Source: Lachancea mirantina | Taxonomy: Eukaryota; Ascomycota; Saccharomycetes; Saccharomycetales; Saccharomycetaceae | Assembly (NCBI GenBank): GCA_900074745.1 | Contig: LT598468.1 | Coordinates: 1,364,001-1,428,000 of the forward strand | Length of the DNA stretch: 64,000 nt | Reading direction: 5' to 3' | Shown: piece by piece, positions 27,201-36,083 of the stretch | How positions within the stretch are numbered: the first letter of the stretch is position 1 | Layout: the number at the start of each line of letters is the position of its first letter | Position numbers and translations under genes: made by a program | The notes under the pieces: model-generated | Told to the model about the DNA's origin: nothing | Databases searched by the model: none | The model's input: only the letters and a program-made list of their open reading frames with translations

Positions 27201-29162
27201 ATGGAGGAATGGGTATACAAAGGTAATAGAGTCATTGTGCCTGGATCTGATATTATATGGAATCCCAGACTTGCGCTCTATTTAACGGTGTCAAGAAAGG
27301 CTATATCGGCGTATCGTGCGATCGATGGACAACAGATTTTGTCATTCAAGTTCAAGAACACCGAAGAAAATGTGATTCAATGCGAGTGGGAACCGTCTGA
27401 AGGCAAGATGTTTGCTGTGTTCTTTCAAAATGGGGCCGTTAAGATATATGATGGGTCATCAGTTGGTAAAGTCCAAGGAGTTTTGAACCTGAACCCGTCT
27501 GACAGGCAATGTGACATAAAATACGGTATGTGGACTCCGATGCGATGGGTATCTTTCGAACCAGAATTAGACTTGTTGGACGTTGATTTGTCGGAACTAA
27601 TGCCGCGGCTTGTCAAAATCGTGACGGGCTCAAAAAATCTAGAGATTTTAGAATACGAAGGCGCGTCCCCGACGTGGCGGTTTCAAGATCATCGCAACCT
27701 GTCACATCTGTTTTTGGCGCACGACCGAAAAAACTCGCGGATTCTGGTCTCAATCGATGCGCTTCTTGAAATTGATTTCGAAATTGGAGTCAGAGACGTT
27801 TTCAAAGTTGTGCCGGTGGAAAACAATTCTGGTCATCTTCTTTGCGTTGGTCGGGACGCCTCTCTTCAGCATGTACATCTGAATTTCTTCAATTGTGCAT
27901 TAACTCGCAAACTCATAGTTACGTCGGGGAAACTACGGTTTTTGGCTCAGTACTTTACAGAAAACATGTCTCTGATCCAGTCCGAGCTCATTGATCCGTA
28001 TGCCACCTTCATGAGACGATTAGTTGACGCGTACGATGACAAGGATCTCGTGCGAGATCTGCGCGATGTCCTATTCACCGGAGCGGTCACACCGGCCCTG
28101 GAGGACTGGCTATGCCATACGATCGGTGACAAAAACCTGCGACGCTGGCAACAGCTCAGCGAGCGACTGTATAGCGAGACGAACAAAATCATCGTGCTTG
28201 CGCTCATACCGGCTCTGGAACAGCTTACGGTCTCTGCAGAACGATTTCACGGTCTCGTTAAAGCTCTGCGGCTTCTAAAATTTGGACTCAGTCACGCTGG
28301 CGCGTCCGGCGTTGTATCTGGTGGCTCTGCGGCGACGCTGCAAGCGTCCGAAGCCCTCGAACTGATCGCGACCTGCAGAGACGCCCTCACCTTCACGTTT
28401 TCCTTGGTTTCAGAGCTAAACTTGCATGCCAACTTCCGCGTACCGTTTGCGGCTTGGTTTCACGACACCGTGAGCATAGCGCTCGACGAGGACTACACTC
28501 GAAAGGCAGCTCCAGTTCTCACGCCGCGCAAGATCCTGCATTTCCTGTCGAACTCGTTTACGTCTACGGCGCTGTTTGACCGCTGCGACTCGCAGCTCAA
28601 ATCGCTGGCACAAACCCTGGATGCCAACGTCCAGGTCCTCTACGAAAACTACACACGACGCTGGACATTGGCTCAAATAACCGTTTCTGAGCCAATTCAG
28701 CTACGGGAAGAAGCTCCCTCGATGGTCTTCGATGTCCAAATGACGCCCATGTCCGATCTCATGCTTCTCTGCACAAACTCGGGTCATTCTGAGCTTAACA
28801 TCATCTCGCATGCCATTTCCCGAGCCAACTCTACCATGAAATTACGCTCAAGCCAGTACGTCCGGACCATACCACCGCTACTTGAAGGAACATCCGGCAA
28901 GACCGAATCGCGCGAATTGTTCACTGACGCGAAATTTTCACCAGACGAACCTGCCGTTCTGGCTCTACATGGCGATTCTAAATTAACCTCGACTACCCTA
29001 AACTACACAATTGACGGTTCCGTCCGGATTACCAGTCCACGAAAGTCCACTCTGGAACCGGCTCAAGGTATCTCCAGTATTCGCTTTTCCCAGCATCACC
29101 TCTTGGCTTTAGTCTCTGACAGAAACGCAGAACTAAGGCTTTTTGAATATCACATGATTTGA
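27201..29162 (+). CDS. APC4: Apc4, anaphase-promoting complex subunit
   Basis: Apc4 is a scaffold subunit of the APC/C ubiquitin ligase. The product has 653 residues from the ATG at 27201, against 652 in S. cerevisiae (YDR118W). The N-terminal WD40 part opens with WNPRLALYLTVSRKAISAYR and QCEWEPSEGKMFAVFFQNGAVKIYDG; the middle is the helical Apc4 domain (about 270-480), and the C-terminal beta-propeller returns with APSMVFDVQMTPMSDLML and FSPDEPAVLALHGDSKL. It lies in the same place and orientation as in S. cerevisiae, after TMA64. The following gene, the sulfate permease, comes from the other track. Confidence 0.94.
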   Translation: MEEWVYKGNRVIVPGSDIIWNPRLALYLTVSRKAISAYRAIDGQQILSFKFKNTEENVIQCEWEPSEGKMFAVFFQNGAVKIYDGSSVGKVQGVLNLNPSDRQCDIKYGMWTPMRWVSFEPELDLLDVDLSELMPRLVKIVTGSKNLEILEYEGASPTWRFQDHRNLSHLFLAHDRKNSRILVSIDALLEIDFEIGVRDVFKVVPVENNSGHLLCVGRDASLQHVHLNFFNCALTRKLIVTSGKLRFLAQYFTENMSLIQSELIDPYATFMRRLVDAYDDKDLVRDLRDVLFTGAVTPALEDWLCHTIGDKNLRRWQQLSERLYSETNKIIVLALIPALEQLTVSAERFHGLVKALRLLKFGLSHAGASGVVSGGSAATLQASEALELIATCRDALTFTFSLVSELNLHANFRVPFAAWFHDTVSIALDEDYTRKAAPVLTPRKILHFLSNSFTSTALFDRCDSQLKSLAQTLDANVQVLYENYTRRWTLAQITVSEPIQLREEAPSMVFDVQMTPMSDLMLLCTNSGHSELNIISHAISRANSTMKLRSSQYVRTIPPLLEGTSGKTESRELFTDAKFSPDEPAVLALHGDSKLTSTTLNYTIDGSVRITSPRKSTLEPAQGISSIRFSQHHLLALVSDRNAELRLFEYHMI

Positions 29163-29534
29163 TGATAATGCCAGAATATCCACGTGATGATCTGCTAAGC
29201 AATTGCCATTCACGTGAAAGCACCACCACCATCGGTGGGCCAAGGCAGGTGACTTTTCGTTTGCGGGGCACGATAATCGCTTAAGACCGCCACAGTGTAC
29301 GAACGTCAGTGTCTTCGAGCCGAGATATTTGCATACTTCACTGGCGTGGATGAGTAATTGAGAAGGGCCATAACTGTGGTGTGGGGTCGTTGAAGGTTTG
29401 CAAAGATGCATTAGTTTGTTCAATTGTTCTTCTATAAATGGCAAGAGCGGCGTTGCACGACGAGGAACGATCTGTCTTGATCAATCGAAGCAGTGCTAGT
29501 GAAAAATCTCCCATTTGGGCTTTAGTTGCTAGAA
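29163..29534 (+). promoter_or_regulatory. sulfate permease promoter with Cbf1 and Met31/32 sites
   Basis: This 372-bp stretch between APC4 and the permease holds two CACGTG boxes (29181-29186 and 29211-29216, 30 bp apart), a GCCACAG core at 29289-29295 and AACTGTGG at 29372-29379. CACGTG is the Cbf1 site, and AAACTGTGG with its complement is the Met31/Met32 site. Together they recruit Met4 to sulfur-assimilation genes in S. cerevisiae. The layout predicts induction on sulfur limitation. Confidence 0.75.
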
Positions 29535-32168
29535 ATGACAGGAAGAGATGAAATTCACGACGAGGATCGCTGGCAGTCGTCAGCGTCGCGACAGGGCCAA
29601 GAGTTAACCAATTTGGACGAATTGGAAGCCGAATACGGACGTTATAAGGCGGCTGAGTCCGAACAAGAAGTCTATGGCGTGACCGAGAACCGGAGCGCAA
29701 ACCAAAGGGCAGATGGCAGCTACGGCGACCTTGACAACTTCAAGAAGGACGTCGGAGAAACAGTGATTGAATACTACGGGAATAGGAATGGGCTTTCTGA
29801 GGTCAAATTGCCCGAATACCACGAAAGCACCGTTGGACTGCCCGAGTATTTTGACTACAAGTGGAGAGGCTACTTTAAAATCAAGACGGTGATTGATTAT
29901 TTCATCCAACTGTTCCCCATTTTGAAATGGCTGCCACACTACAATTTGCGCTGGCTTTACCAAGATTTGGTTGCGGGGATCACCGTGGGGTGCGTTTTGG
30001 TACCTCAATCGATGTCGTACGCCCAGATTGCAACTTTGCCCCCCGAATATGGTCTCTACTCATCGTTCATCGGTGCGTTCATCTACTCTTTCTTCGCTAC
30101 TAGTAAGGACGTGTGCATAGGACCAGTGGCCGTCATGTCTCTGGAAACTGCCAAGGTCGTTACTAGAGTTATGGCCAGACTACCAGCTGATACCACCATC
30201 ACCGGCCCTGAGATTGCCACCGTATTGGCCTTATTGTGTGGTATCATATCTATCGGCTTGGGACTCTTGAGACTCGGGTTTTTGGTGGAATTGATCTCTT
30301 TGACAGCCGTTTCCGGGTTCATGACCGGTTCAGCATTTAACATCATTTGGGGCCAAGTTCCAGCACTTATGGGCTACGGTAAGCTGGTAAACACGCGAGA
30401 GAGCACTTACAAGGTTGTGATTTCAAGTTTGAAGCATTTGCCCGACACCAAGCTAGACGCCGTTTTTGGTCTTATCCCACTGGTTTTGCTCTACACCTGG
30501 AAGTGGGGCTGTAACACTGGGGGTCCAAAGCTGGTTAACAGGTATTGCAGCCCCCAGAGCAGGACGAAAAAGGTATGGATGCAGGTGTTCTTCTATTTGC
30601 AAGCAATCAGAAATGCGGTTGTTATCATTGTGTTCACAGCTATTGCTTGGGCGATCAGTAGACACAAGAAGAAGGCTCCGATTTCTTTGCTAGGAAAGGT
30701 TCCCTCGGGTTTAAAGCATGTTGGACTTATGAAGTTTCCTCAGGGGCTCGCTTCTAAGATTGCACCTGAATTGCCTGCATCCGTCATCGTTCTGCTTTTG
30801 GAACACATCGCCATCTCAAAGGCTTTCGGTAGAGTTAGTGATTACAGAGTGGTCCCTGATCAGGAGCTGGTTGCCATCGGTGCCACGAACTTGATCGGCA
30901 CTTTTTTCAATGCGTACCCTGCCACGGGATCTTTCTCCAGATCCGCTCTCAAGCACAAGTGTAACGTCAGCACACCTCTTTCTGGACTGTTTTCTGGATG
31001 CTGTGTTCTCATTGCTATCTACTGTTTGACAACGGCGTTCCGCTATATCCCCAAGGCTACATTGTCCGCTGTCATCATTCATGCCGTCAGCGATCTCTTG
31101 GCCTCCTACAAGACTAGCTGGAATTTCTGGAAGATGAACCCATTGGATTTCATCAGTTTTATCGTTACCGTTTTTATCACAGTGTTTGCGACCATCGAAG
31201 ACGGCATTTACTTTGCCATGTGTTGGTCTTGCGCTATGCTTTTGTTGAAGGTTGCTTTCCCAAGTGGTCAATTCTTGGGCCGTGTTGAGATTGCAGAAGT
31301 GGTCAATGCACATGTTCAAGAGTCTGACGTCAAAATCGTTGATATCAGTCAAGCTAATGCGGTTCGGGTTCTAGCCAAAGATGGCGAAGAAGATGCCACC
31401 AAAATCAAAAATTACTCGCGCTCGGAGGGAGAGTCCTCTTTGAACTCTTTCGAAAACGGCAGCAGTGTAGTATTTCATACCAAATGGGTGCCCTTGAAAC
31501 ACAAATACTCGCGCGAACTCAACCCAGAGATCGACGTTCTGCCGCCCCCACCTGGCGTTATTGTCTATAGACCAAGCGAGAGCTTCACCTATGTGAATTG
31601 TTCCAGACAATATGATGCGATATTCAGCGAAGTGGAAAAGCAAACCAAACGGGGTAAGATATATGTTCACGGCAGTGCTGCGTTGCGGCCTTGGAACGAC
31701 CCTGGCGTCTGGACGCCTCCGCGCTTGGTGCAAAAGTACATCTTGAAGAAAGATTACCGAGAGCGTCTCAGTGACATAGCGGCCGATCCAAGGCCAACGC
31801 TTCGGATCATTGCCATGGACTGGTCACAGGTGACTCAGATAGACTCGACGGGAATACAGACCCTAGTGGATCTGCGCAAGGCCGTTAACAAATACGCTGA
31901 CAGACAAGTAGAATTTCATTTCAGCGGGATAATATCGCCCTGGATTAAAAGAGCACTTATAAAGTTTGGGTTCGGCGTTGTCAGCGAAGAATTCGCTGAC
32001 GAATCTCTCATCGCGGGCCACACTAGTTACCACGCAGTGAGGTCTCGGGTCGCAGACGAAGAAACGGGACTTACTGTAGACTCCAAATACAAGTTGAGCG
32101 CGGCGTCTGGTACGAACACGCCCTTTTTCCACATAGAAATGCCGGATTTTTCCAAGTGGGACTTGTGA
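29535..32168 (+). CDS. SUL2: high-affinity sulfate permease (SUL1/SUL2, SLC26 family)
   Basis: This plasma-membrane sulfate:proton symporter takes up sulfate for assimilation. The product has 877 residues from the ATG at 29535, against 859 (Sul1) and 893 (Sul2). A polar N-tail is followed by the SLC26 core starting LPHYNLRWLYQDLVAGITVG near 138 and GCVLVPQSMSYAQIATLPPEYGLY-type sequence, about 12-14 membrane segments to residue 580, including NLIGTFFNAYPATGSFSRSA. The C-terminal cytoplasmic STAS domain (about 660-830) includes RIIAMDWSQVTQIDSTGIQT. Synteny (GEP5 before, NYV1 after in the YLR track) favours SUL2 over SUL1. Regulation by Met4 partners is supported by its promoter. Confidence 0.93.
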   Translation: MTGRDEIHDEDRWQSSASRQGQELTNLDELEAEYGRYKAAESEQEVYGVTENRSANQRADGSYGDLDNFKKDVGETVIEYYGNRNGLSEVKLPEYHESTVGLPEYFDYKWRGYFKIKTVIDYFIQLFPILKWLPHYNLRWLYQDLVAGITVGCVLVPQSMSYAQIATLPPEYGLYSSFIGAFIYSFFATSKDVCIGPVAVMSLETAKVVTRVMARLPADTTITGPEIATVLALLCGIISIGLGLLRLGFLVELISLTAVSGFMTGSAFNIIWGQVPALMGYGKLVNTRESTYKVVISSLKHLPDTKLDAVFGLIPLVLLYTWKWGCNTGGPKLVNRYCSPQSRTKKVWMQVFFYLQAIRNAVVIIVFTAIAWAISRHKKKAPISLLGKVPSGLKHVGLMKFPQGLASKIAPELPASVIVLLLEHIAISKAFGRVSDYRVVPDQELVAIGATNLIGTFFNAYPATGSFSRSALKHKCNVSTPLSGLFSGCCVLIAIYCLTTAFRYIPKATLSAVIIHAVSDLLASYKTSWNFWKMNPLDFISFIVTVFITVFATIEDGIYFAMCWSCAMLLLKVAFPSGQFLGRVEIAEVVNAHVQESDVKIVDISQANAVRVLAKDGEEDATKIKNYSRSEGESSLNSFENGSSVVFHTKWVPLKHKYSRELNPEIDVLPPPPGVIVYRPSESFTYVNCSRQYDAIFSEVEKQTKRGKIYVHGSAALRPWNDPGVWTPPRLVQKYILKKDYRERLSDIAADPRPTLRIIAMDWSQVTQIDSTGIQTLVDLRKAVNKYADRQVEFHFSGIISPWIKRALIKFGFGVVSEEFADESLIAGHTSYHAVRSRVADEETGLTVDSKYKLSAASGTNTPFFHIEMPDFSKWDL

Positions 32169-32360
32169 AGAGGATACTTCTTATGCTAGAAGGACGGTCC
32201 ATGTATTAAATAAAAGCGTCGTAAATAATACCATAATAGCTTTTATATCGCTAAGACTTCGTCAGAATTTCATATCACATTAGAATTAGTACATGTACAT
32301 ATCTAAGAGCGATTTTCCTCGCTCTTACTTTTGAATATATAGTTTCTTCGCAGCGTCCAG

Positions 32361-32600
32361 TTACAACCCGGCAAGGCTGAATTCCTTGACAGCGAATGGC
32401 CAGCCGAAGGTAACGGTCATAAATCCGCCCCAAATAAGAAGGGTTGGCCCCAGTCTCTTGGTTTCCGAAGACAACCACGACGTGGCCAGTCCGCGCCGCG
32501 AAGCTCTCAATATAACTTTGGAGCTGGTTTTCGCGCTAGTAGCAACGGCTGGAGAGCGCGATAGAGCAGCGACGGATTTCAAAACTTGACTAGTGAACAT
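32361..32600 (-). CDS. COX26: Cox26, small subunit of cytochrome c oxidase supercomplex
   Basis: Cox26 is a one-helix protein that sits with cytochrome c oxidase in yeast respiratory supercomplexes. The product has 79 residues from the ATG at 32600, against 66 in S. cerevisiae (YDR119W-A). It opens MFTSQVLKSVAALSRSPA, like the family's MFFSQVL start, carries a basic presequence to about residue 38, then RLGPTLLIWGGFMTVTFGWP and a short tail AVKEFSLAGL; the GWP motif is shared. The frame continues upstream of 32600, but that part is not conserved. Both this gene and the transporter next to it face the opposite way from their S. cerevisiae counterparts. Confidence 0.85.
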   Translation of the reverse strand: MFTSQVLKSVAALSRSPAVATSAKTSSKVILRASRRGLATSWLSSETKRLGPTLLIWGGFMTVTFGWPFAVKEFSLAGL

Positions 32601-33760
32601 TTTGTTTTTGTAAATTCTATCGATGGGAGAGGCCCGATGAGATTGGTAGACTGATGACAGGATAAGCAGAATAAACAAAATAAGTAGAACAAACAATACA
32701 CTACCAAACGTATCTACAAACAAGGTACAAACCCAATCCTTATATGCTTCGCTGTACAAAAATTTCACATCAGGTTACCAAGCGGATCTTCCAGTCACAA
32801 TAGCACCGGACATTTGAGCCCCCTGTTAGAAAATGGCACCACACATACATACATACATTGATCACCTCATGTAGAGTTGGAATTAGTGCGGGGATGGGAT
32901 GATTGTTTGCTCGAAATGGTCCCACCTACAAAAAAGTCTCACCACAGCTTTCGCTGGTTGCCAGTGGAAAGCGCCGCTGCAGCCCTGTGGCAAGTTGCCT
33001 GCCGAAAGAAAATGGTGTGATCCGTAAGGAGCTATCGGGAGTTTTCGGCATTCAAAGAGAAAAGACAGGTAGGAACCGGAGTTGCTTGAGATGCACCACA
33101 AAGGGCTACTAGTTCTCGTTACAGACGGCGCGGAGATATCGGGGTTCAAGAGTACATGTAGATTCGAAGCCACTCTCGTAGAAGACTACCAAGCCAATAA
33201 TGCGACGTAAATGCGACGAACCCTGCGCATTTCCAGTTTGTTTCTAACTTGTTTCGCACGTCCAGCGTTTCCACAACGCTCATTGCAATCCAACTTTACT
33301 TCCTTCCGCTTCTCTCATTTCAAACGAAACAAGAGGGTCACGTGCTTGTTTCTGGTTCGTTTCTATTCTGTTTCGCGCGTCCAGTGTTTCCACAACGCTC
33401 TCGCCGATCGGTTCCATGTTTGGGTACCCAAGACCGTGCGTGAAAAGAGAGTGGGGGCGGGCTACCTTGGAAGAACGGTCTACCGGAGTAATATGTAATA
33501 AACGAGTGGCATGGTAGTCCCAGAAGAGGAACCTGATTTGTATTGTAGGGTCTATGAAGTATAGCGACGGTTTAGCTCTGTTGCTGCTTTTTTGTAGAAA
33601 TTTGTGGCGATGATTGGGCTAGTATCGAAGTGATAACCGCCTTCGATGAGGTCGTGAGAGGCGCTCTTGGTAAAGGCTTGTAAATTGGAGATGGCATTTC
33701 GAGGGAATTTGACAGCGGTTTCTCCGTACTGGTACTTATCTCCTGCTAGCTTTTGACTAC
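32601..33760. other. 1.16-kb intergenic region between COX26 and the VBA-type transporter
   Basis: It holds the COX26 promoter at its left end and the 3' flank of the transporter at its right. A (CATA)n-like run lies near 32843-32860, a pair of 42-bp imperfect direct repeats at 33241-33282 and 33361-33402, and one CACGTG at 33339-33344 between them. Short ORFs across the repeats are not conserved and look spurious. Confidence 0.55.
33241..33402. repeat. imperfect direct repeat, two ~42-bp units 120 bp apart
   Basis: Unit one (33241-33282) and unit two (33361-33402) share TTTCTA, TGTTTCGC, CGTCCAG and GTTTCCACAACGCTC in register, with about five mismatches. A CACGTG box lies between them. It resembles an old local duplication in a promoter or 3' region. 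Confidence 0.7.
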
Positions 33761-35515
33761 CTAGTTGTCTCGCTTCATGGACGTATGCAGCTTGTACTCT
33801 TTGATGATGGAACACGAGAGCGACGCTAGCACCATGCAGGCCATGCAGAACTTGAACGTAGACTTACAGGCGTAGTGGTAGCATTCGAGAAGCGTAGCGC
33901 GCACAAATTCTGGAGCACTTTCGTGCACCCATTCTGACGAATGGGACGCATTGCGAATGATCTTCATTAACTCTTCCTTCGAGTGGCCTTCAGACGCGAA
34001 CCTCATCACTTTGTCGTTGAGCAACGACGCAAGCGACTTCTGAAAAATAGCAGCACCAATGGAAATGCCCAACGTGCAGCCCGTAGTGCGAAATGCGTAC
34101 GAGATCGACGTTGTAGCGGCCTGGTGTTCGTGTGGGACTGCTGCGATCATGGCAAGTAATGTAACCGTGATCAACACCGAAACTCCAAAACCGGGCACAA
34201 CCAAAAGCGTGTATTGACGCCAAACAGCAATCGAAGGCGTTATGAGATTGATTTGCAACTGACCCACAAGTGCGACCCCACAAAACGCAAGTAAAAACTT
34301 GTAGTAACGACCTGTACGCTTCATGTAATAACCCACGCCCAGGGACCCAAACGCAATGCTGAAAAAGCTCGGGATCGATCTTTTGCCCACGTCAGTAGGC
34401 CCCATTCCGAGAACACTAGCAAAGTAGACCGGTAAGTAGAATGACGTCGTGAGCATGCCCATAGTACAAAACCAATTGGCCAAACTCGAACCCAGGATGC
34501 TCCTGTCCCGCAAGAATCCTATGGGCAGAATTGGATCTTTAGTGATCTTTAACTCCACGTATGCAAACAGCCCACCAAACATAACAATCGCAGCGCCCAA
34601 CAAAGCGAACCCGAGTGAGCCATACGGCAGTTCTTTACCTCCAAGCGACGTCGCAAGCGTAAAAGAAAACAAAAACGACACCAGGGTAAATGACCCAGTC
34701 CAATCCACTCTCAATAGTTTCTTTCTCCAATGTCCATTTTGTCTCCGCACTCTGTCCTGGGGCAAGTTCAAATACGAGATAATAAGCACACAGCTGAAAA
34801 CACATGCAGGGACCTGAGCCAAAAACGAAATCCGCCAACCTCCTGCGTGTTCCGTGAACCAGCCTCCAACCAGCCCTCCACACGCGGTGCCCAGACCAAA
34901 AAAGAAGTTGCAGAAGCCTTGATATAAAGCCCGATTACGCAACGGTACGATATCGCTGGTAGTAATGCTGGCCATTGACGACAAACCGCCGCCGCCAATG
35001 CCCGAGACGAACCTACCCAGCGTTAGCCACCAGAGGTTATGACTCACCCCGCAGATTAGGCATCCAATGCCAAACGCAGCGTTGCTAAACAGCAGAAGCG
35101 GCTTCCTGCCAAAAATGTCGGAAATCTTACCGTACAATGGCTGGAAAGTCGCGCTAGCCAGCAAATACGCCGTGACGATCCAGGAAATTCGGGGCAGGTC
35201 ATCGAACTCCGATGCTATGTGCGTGAGAAGCGTCGAAAGGATGGTGTTGTCTAAGGCTGCTAAAAAAATCCCTAGATACATCGAAGTCATGATAAGCTGG
35301 GTACGATAAAACGAAAACTGGGTATTTTCAGGCCCAGATTCGGAGGGCAACGCGCCATAACCCTCTTGTTCATGATCCACCAACCGTTCTTCTTGTTGCT
35401 CTAGTTCGCTAGCGACAAACCCGGCAATGTCACTCGTAGGATCCTGGAGTCTGTCCTTATCAATTGGCACCAAAAAGGGCCTACTCTCATCTGAATCATT
35501 CTCGGAACCCATCAT
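33761..35515 (-). CDS. DHA2-type MFS transporter, vacuolar basic amino acid (VBA) family; possible VBA4 by position
   Basis: This proton antiporter of the major facilitator superfamily with 14 predicted membrane segments has 584 residues. Family motifs are LGIFLAALDNTILSTLLTHI in segment 1, SWIVTAYLLASATFQPLYGK, the loop motif GKISDIFGRKPLLLF, and FVSGIGGGGLSSMASITTSD. S. cerevisiae VBA proteins carry Lys, Arg and His into the vacuole, and this is the likely role. Position beside COX26 suggests VBA4 (YDR119W), with the pair inverted. However, Vba4 is 768 residues with a long N-terminal extension, which is missing here, and SUL1 in S. cerevisiae neighbours VBA2, so paralogy is unresolved. The soluble N-tail (about 70 residues) is acidic. 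A TGACTCT Gcn4-like site lies about 225 bp upstream. Confidence 0.8.
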   Translation of the reverse strand: MMGSENDSDESRPFLVPIDKDRLQDPTSDIAGFVASELEQQEERLVDHEQEGYGALPSESGPENTQFSFYRTQLIMTSMYLGIFLAALDNTILSTLLTHIASEFDDLPRISWIVTAYLLASATFQPLYGKISDIFGRKPLLLFSNAAFGIGCLICGVSHNLWWLTLGRFVSGIGGGGLSSMASITTSDIVPLRNRALYQGFCNFFFGLGTACGGLVGGWFTEHAGGWRISFLAQVPACVFSCVLIISYLNLPQDRVRRQNGHWRKKLLRVDWTGSFTLVSFLFSFTLATSLGGKELPYGSLGFALLGAAIVMFGGLFAYVELKITKDPILPIGFLRDRSILGSSLANWFCTMGMLTTSFYLPVYFASVLGMGPTDVGKRSIPSFFSIAFGSLGVGYYMKRTGRYYKFLLAFCGVALVGQLQINLITPSIAVWRQYTLLVVPGFGVSVLITVTLLAMIAAVPHEHQAATTSISYAFRTTGCTLGISIGAAIFQKSLASLLNDKVMRFASEGHSKEELMKIIRNASHSSEWVHESAPEFVRATLLECYHYACKSTFKFCMACMVLASLSCSIIKEYKLHTSMKRDN

Positions 35516-36083
35516 CTTGGATCCTTGATGTCACTGCTATCTCAATTGCGCGAAAAATCTCCGATCTTGTCACTATCGCGCTGCCCTTTTAATGTCTTCT
35601 CTTTGGATTCAAATGACCGATGACGGGGATATGGCTGCAAGCCATGAAGTGATAGCGACAAACTAATCACCGATTATGGTGAAGACACGCGCTAGGGCCA
35701 TCCCACAAACAGCCACCCGTCCATGAAAATTTCTTTCAATGACTCTACTTCAACCGATGGCAATTTGGAAGTGCTCAGGCTCTATACAGTTTCCTCTCCA
35801 GTAACTCCTAATCGTTACCGTGTAACGTCCTTAAATAACTGTGAATATATACCGAACGTATCAACATTATGGCAGACGATAAACCGTTCGTCTGATAGTT
35901 GGCTGATGAAGTTTTGATTCTAGTGATATCTGTTGTAGTAAGGTGGTGTTGTTATGGGTCCACTCTATACTGAGAAAACCTTAATACTGGAAATTCAAAA
36001 CCTTTCAAAATCAAAAAAAAGTAAAAGCCTGTGATTCCGCTTGAGAGATGTCACGGTTCAGCGTTAAGCCAGCATTGCTTGTT
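35516..36083. other. intergenic, transporter promoter and TRM1 3' flank
   Basis: About 570 bp between two genes on the minus strand. A TGACTCT motif at 35740-35746 could be a Gcn4 site for the transporter. An A-rich run near 36000-36022 may serve the TRM1 3' end. I see no gene. Confidence 0.5.

Noticed and set aside
30816-31352. 178-codon minus-strand ORF inside the sulfate permease
   Set aside because: Antisense shadow of conserved SLC26 coding sequence.
33552-33815. 87-codon frame past the end of the VBA-type transporter
   Set aside because: It starts at GTG inside the transporter, whose own C terminus looks complete.
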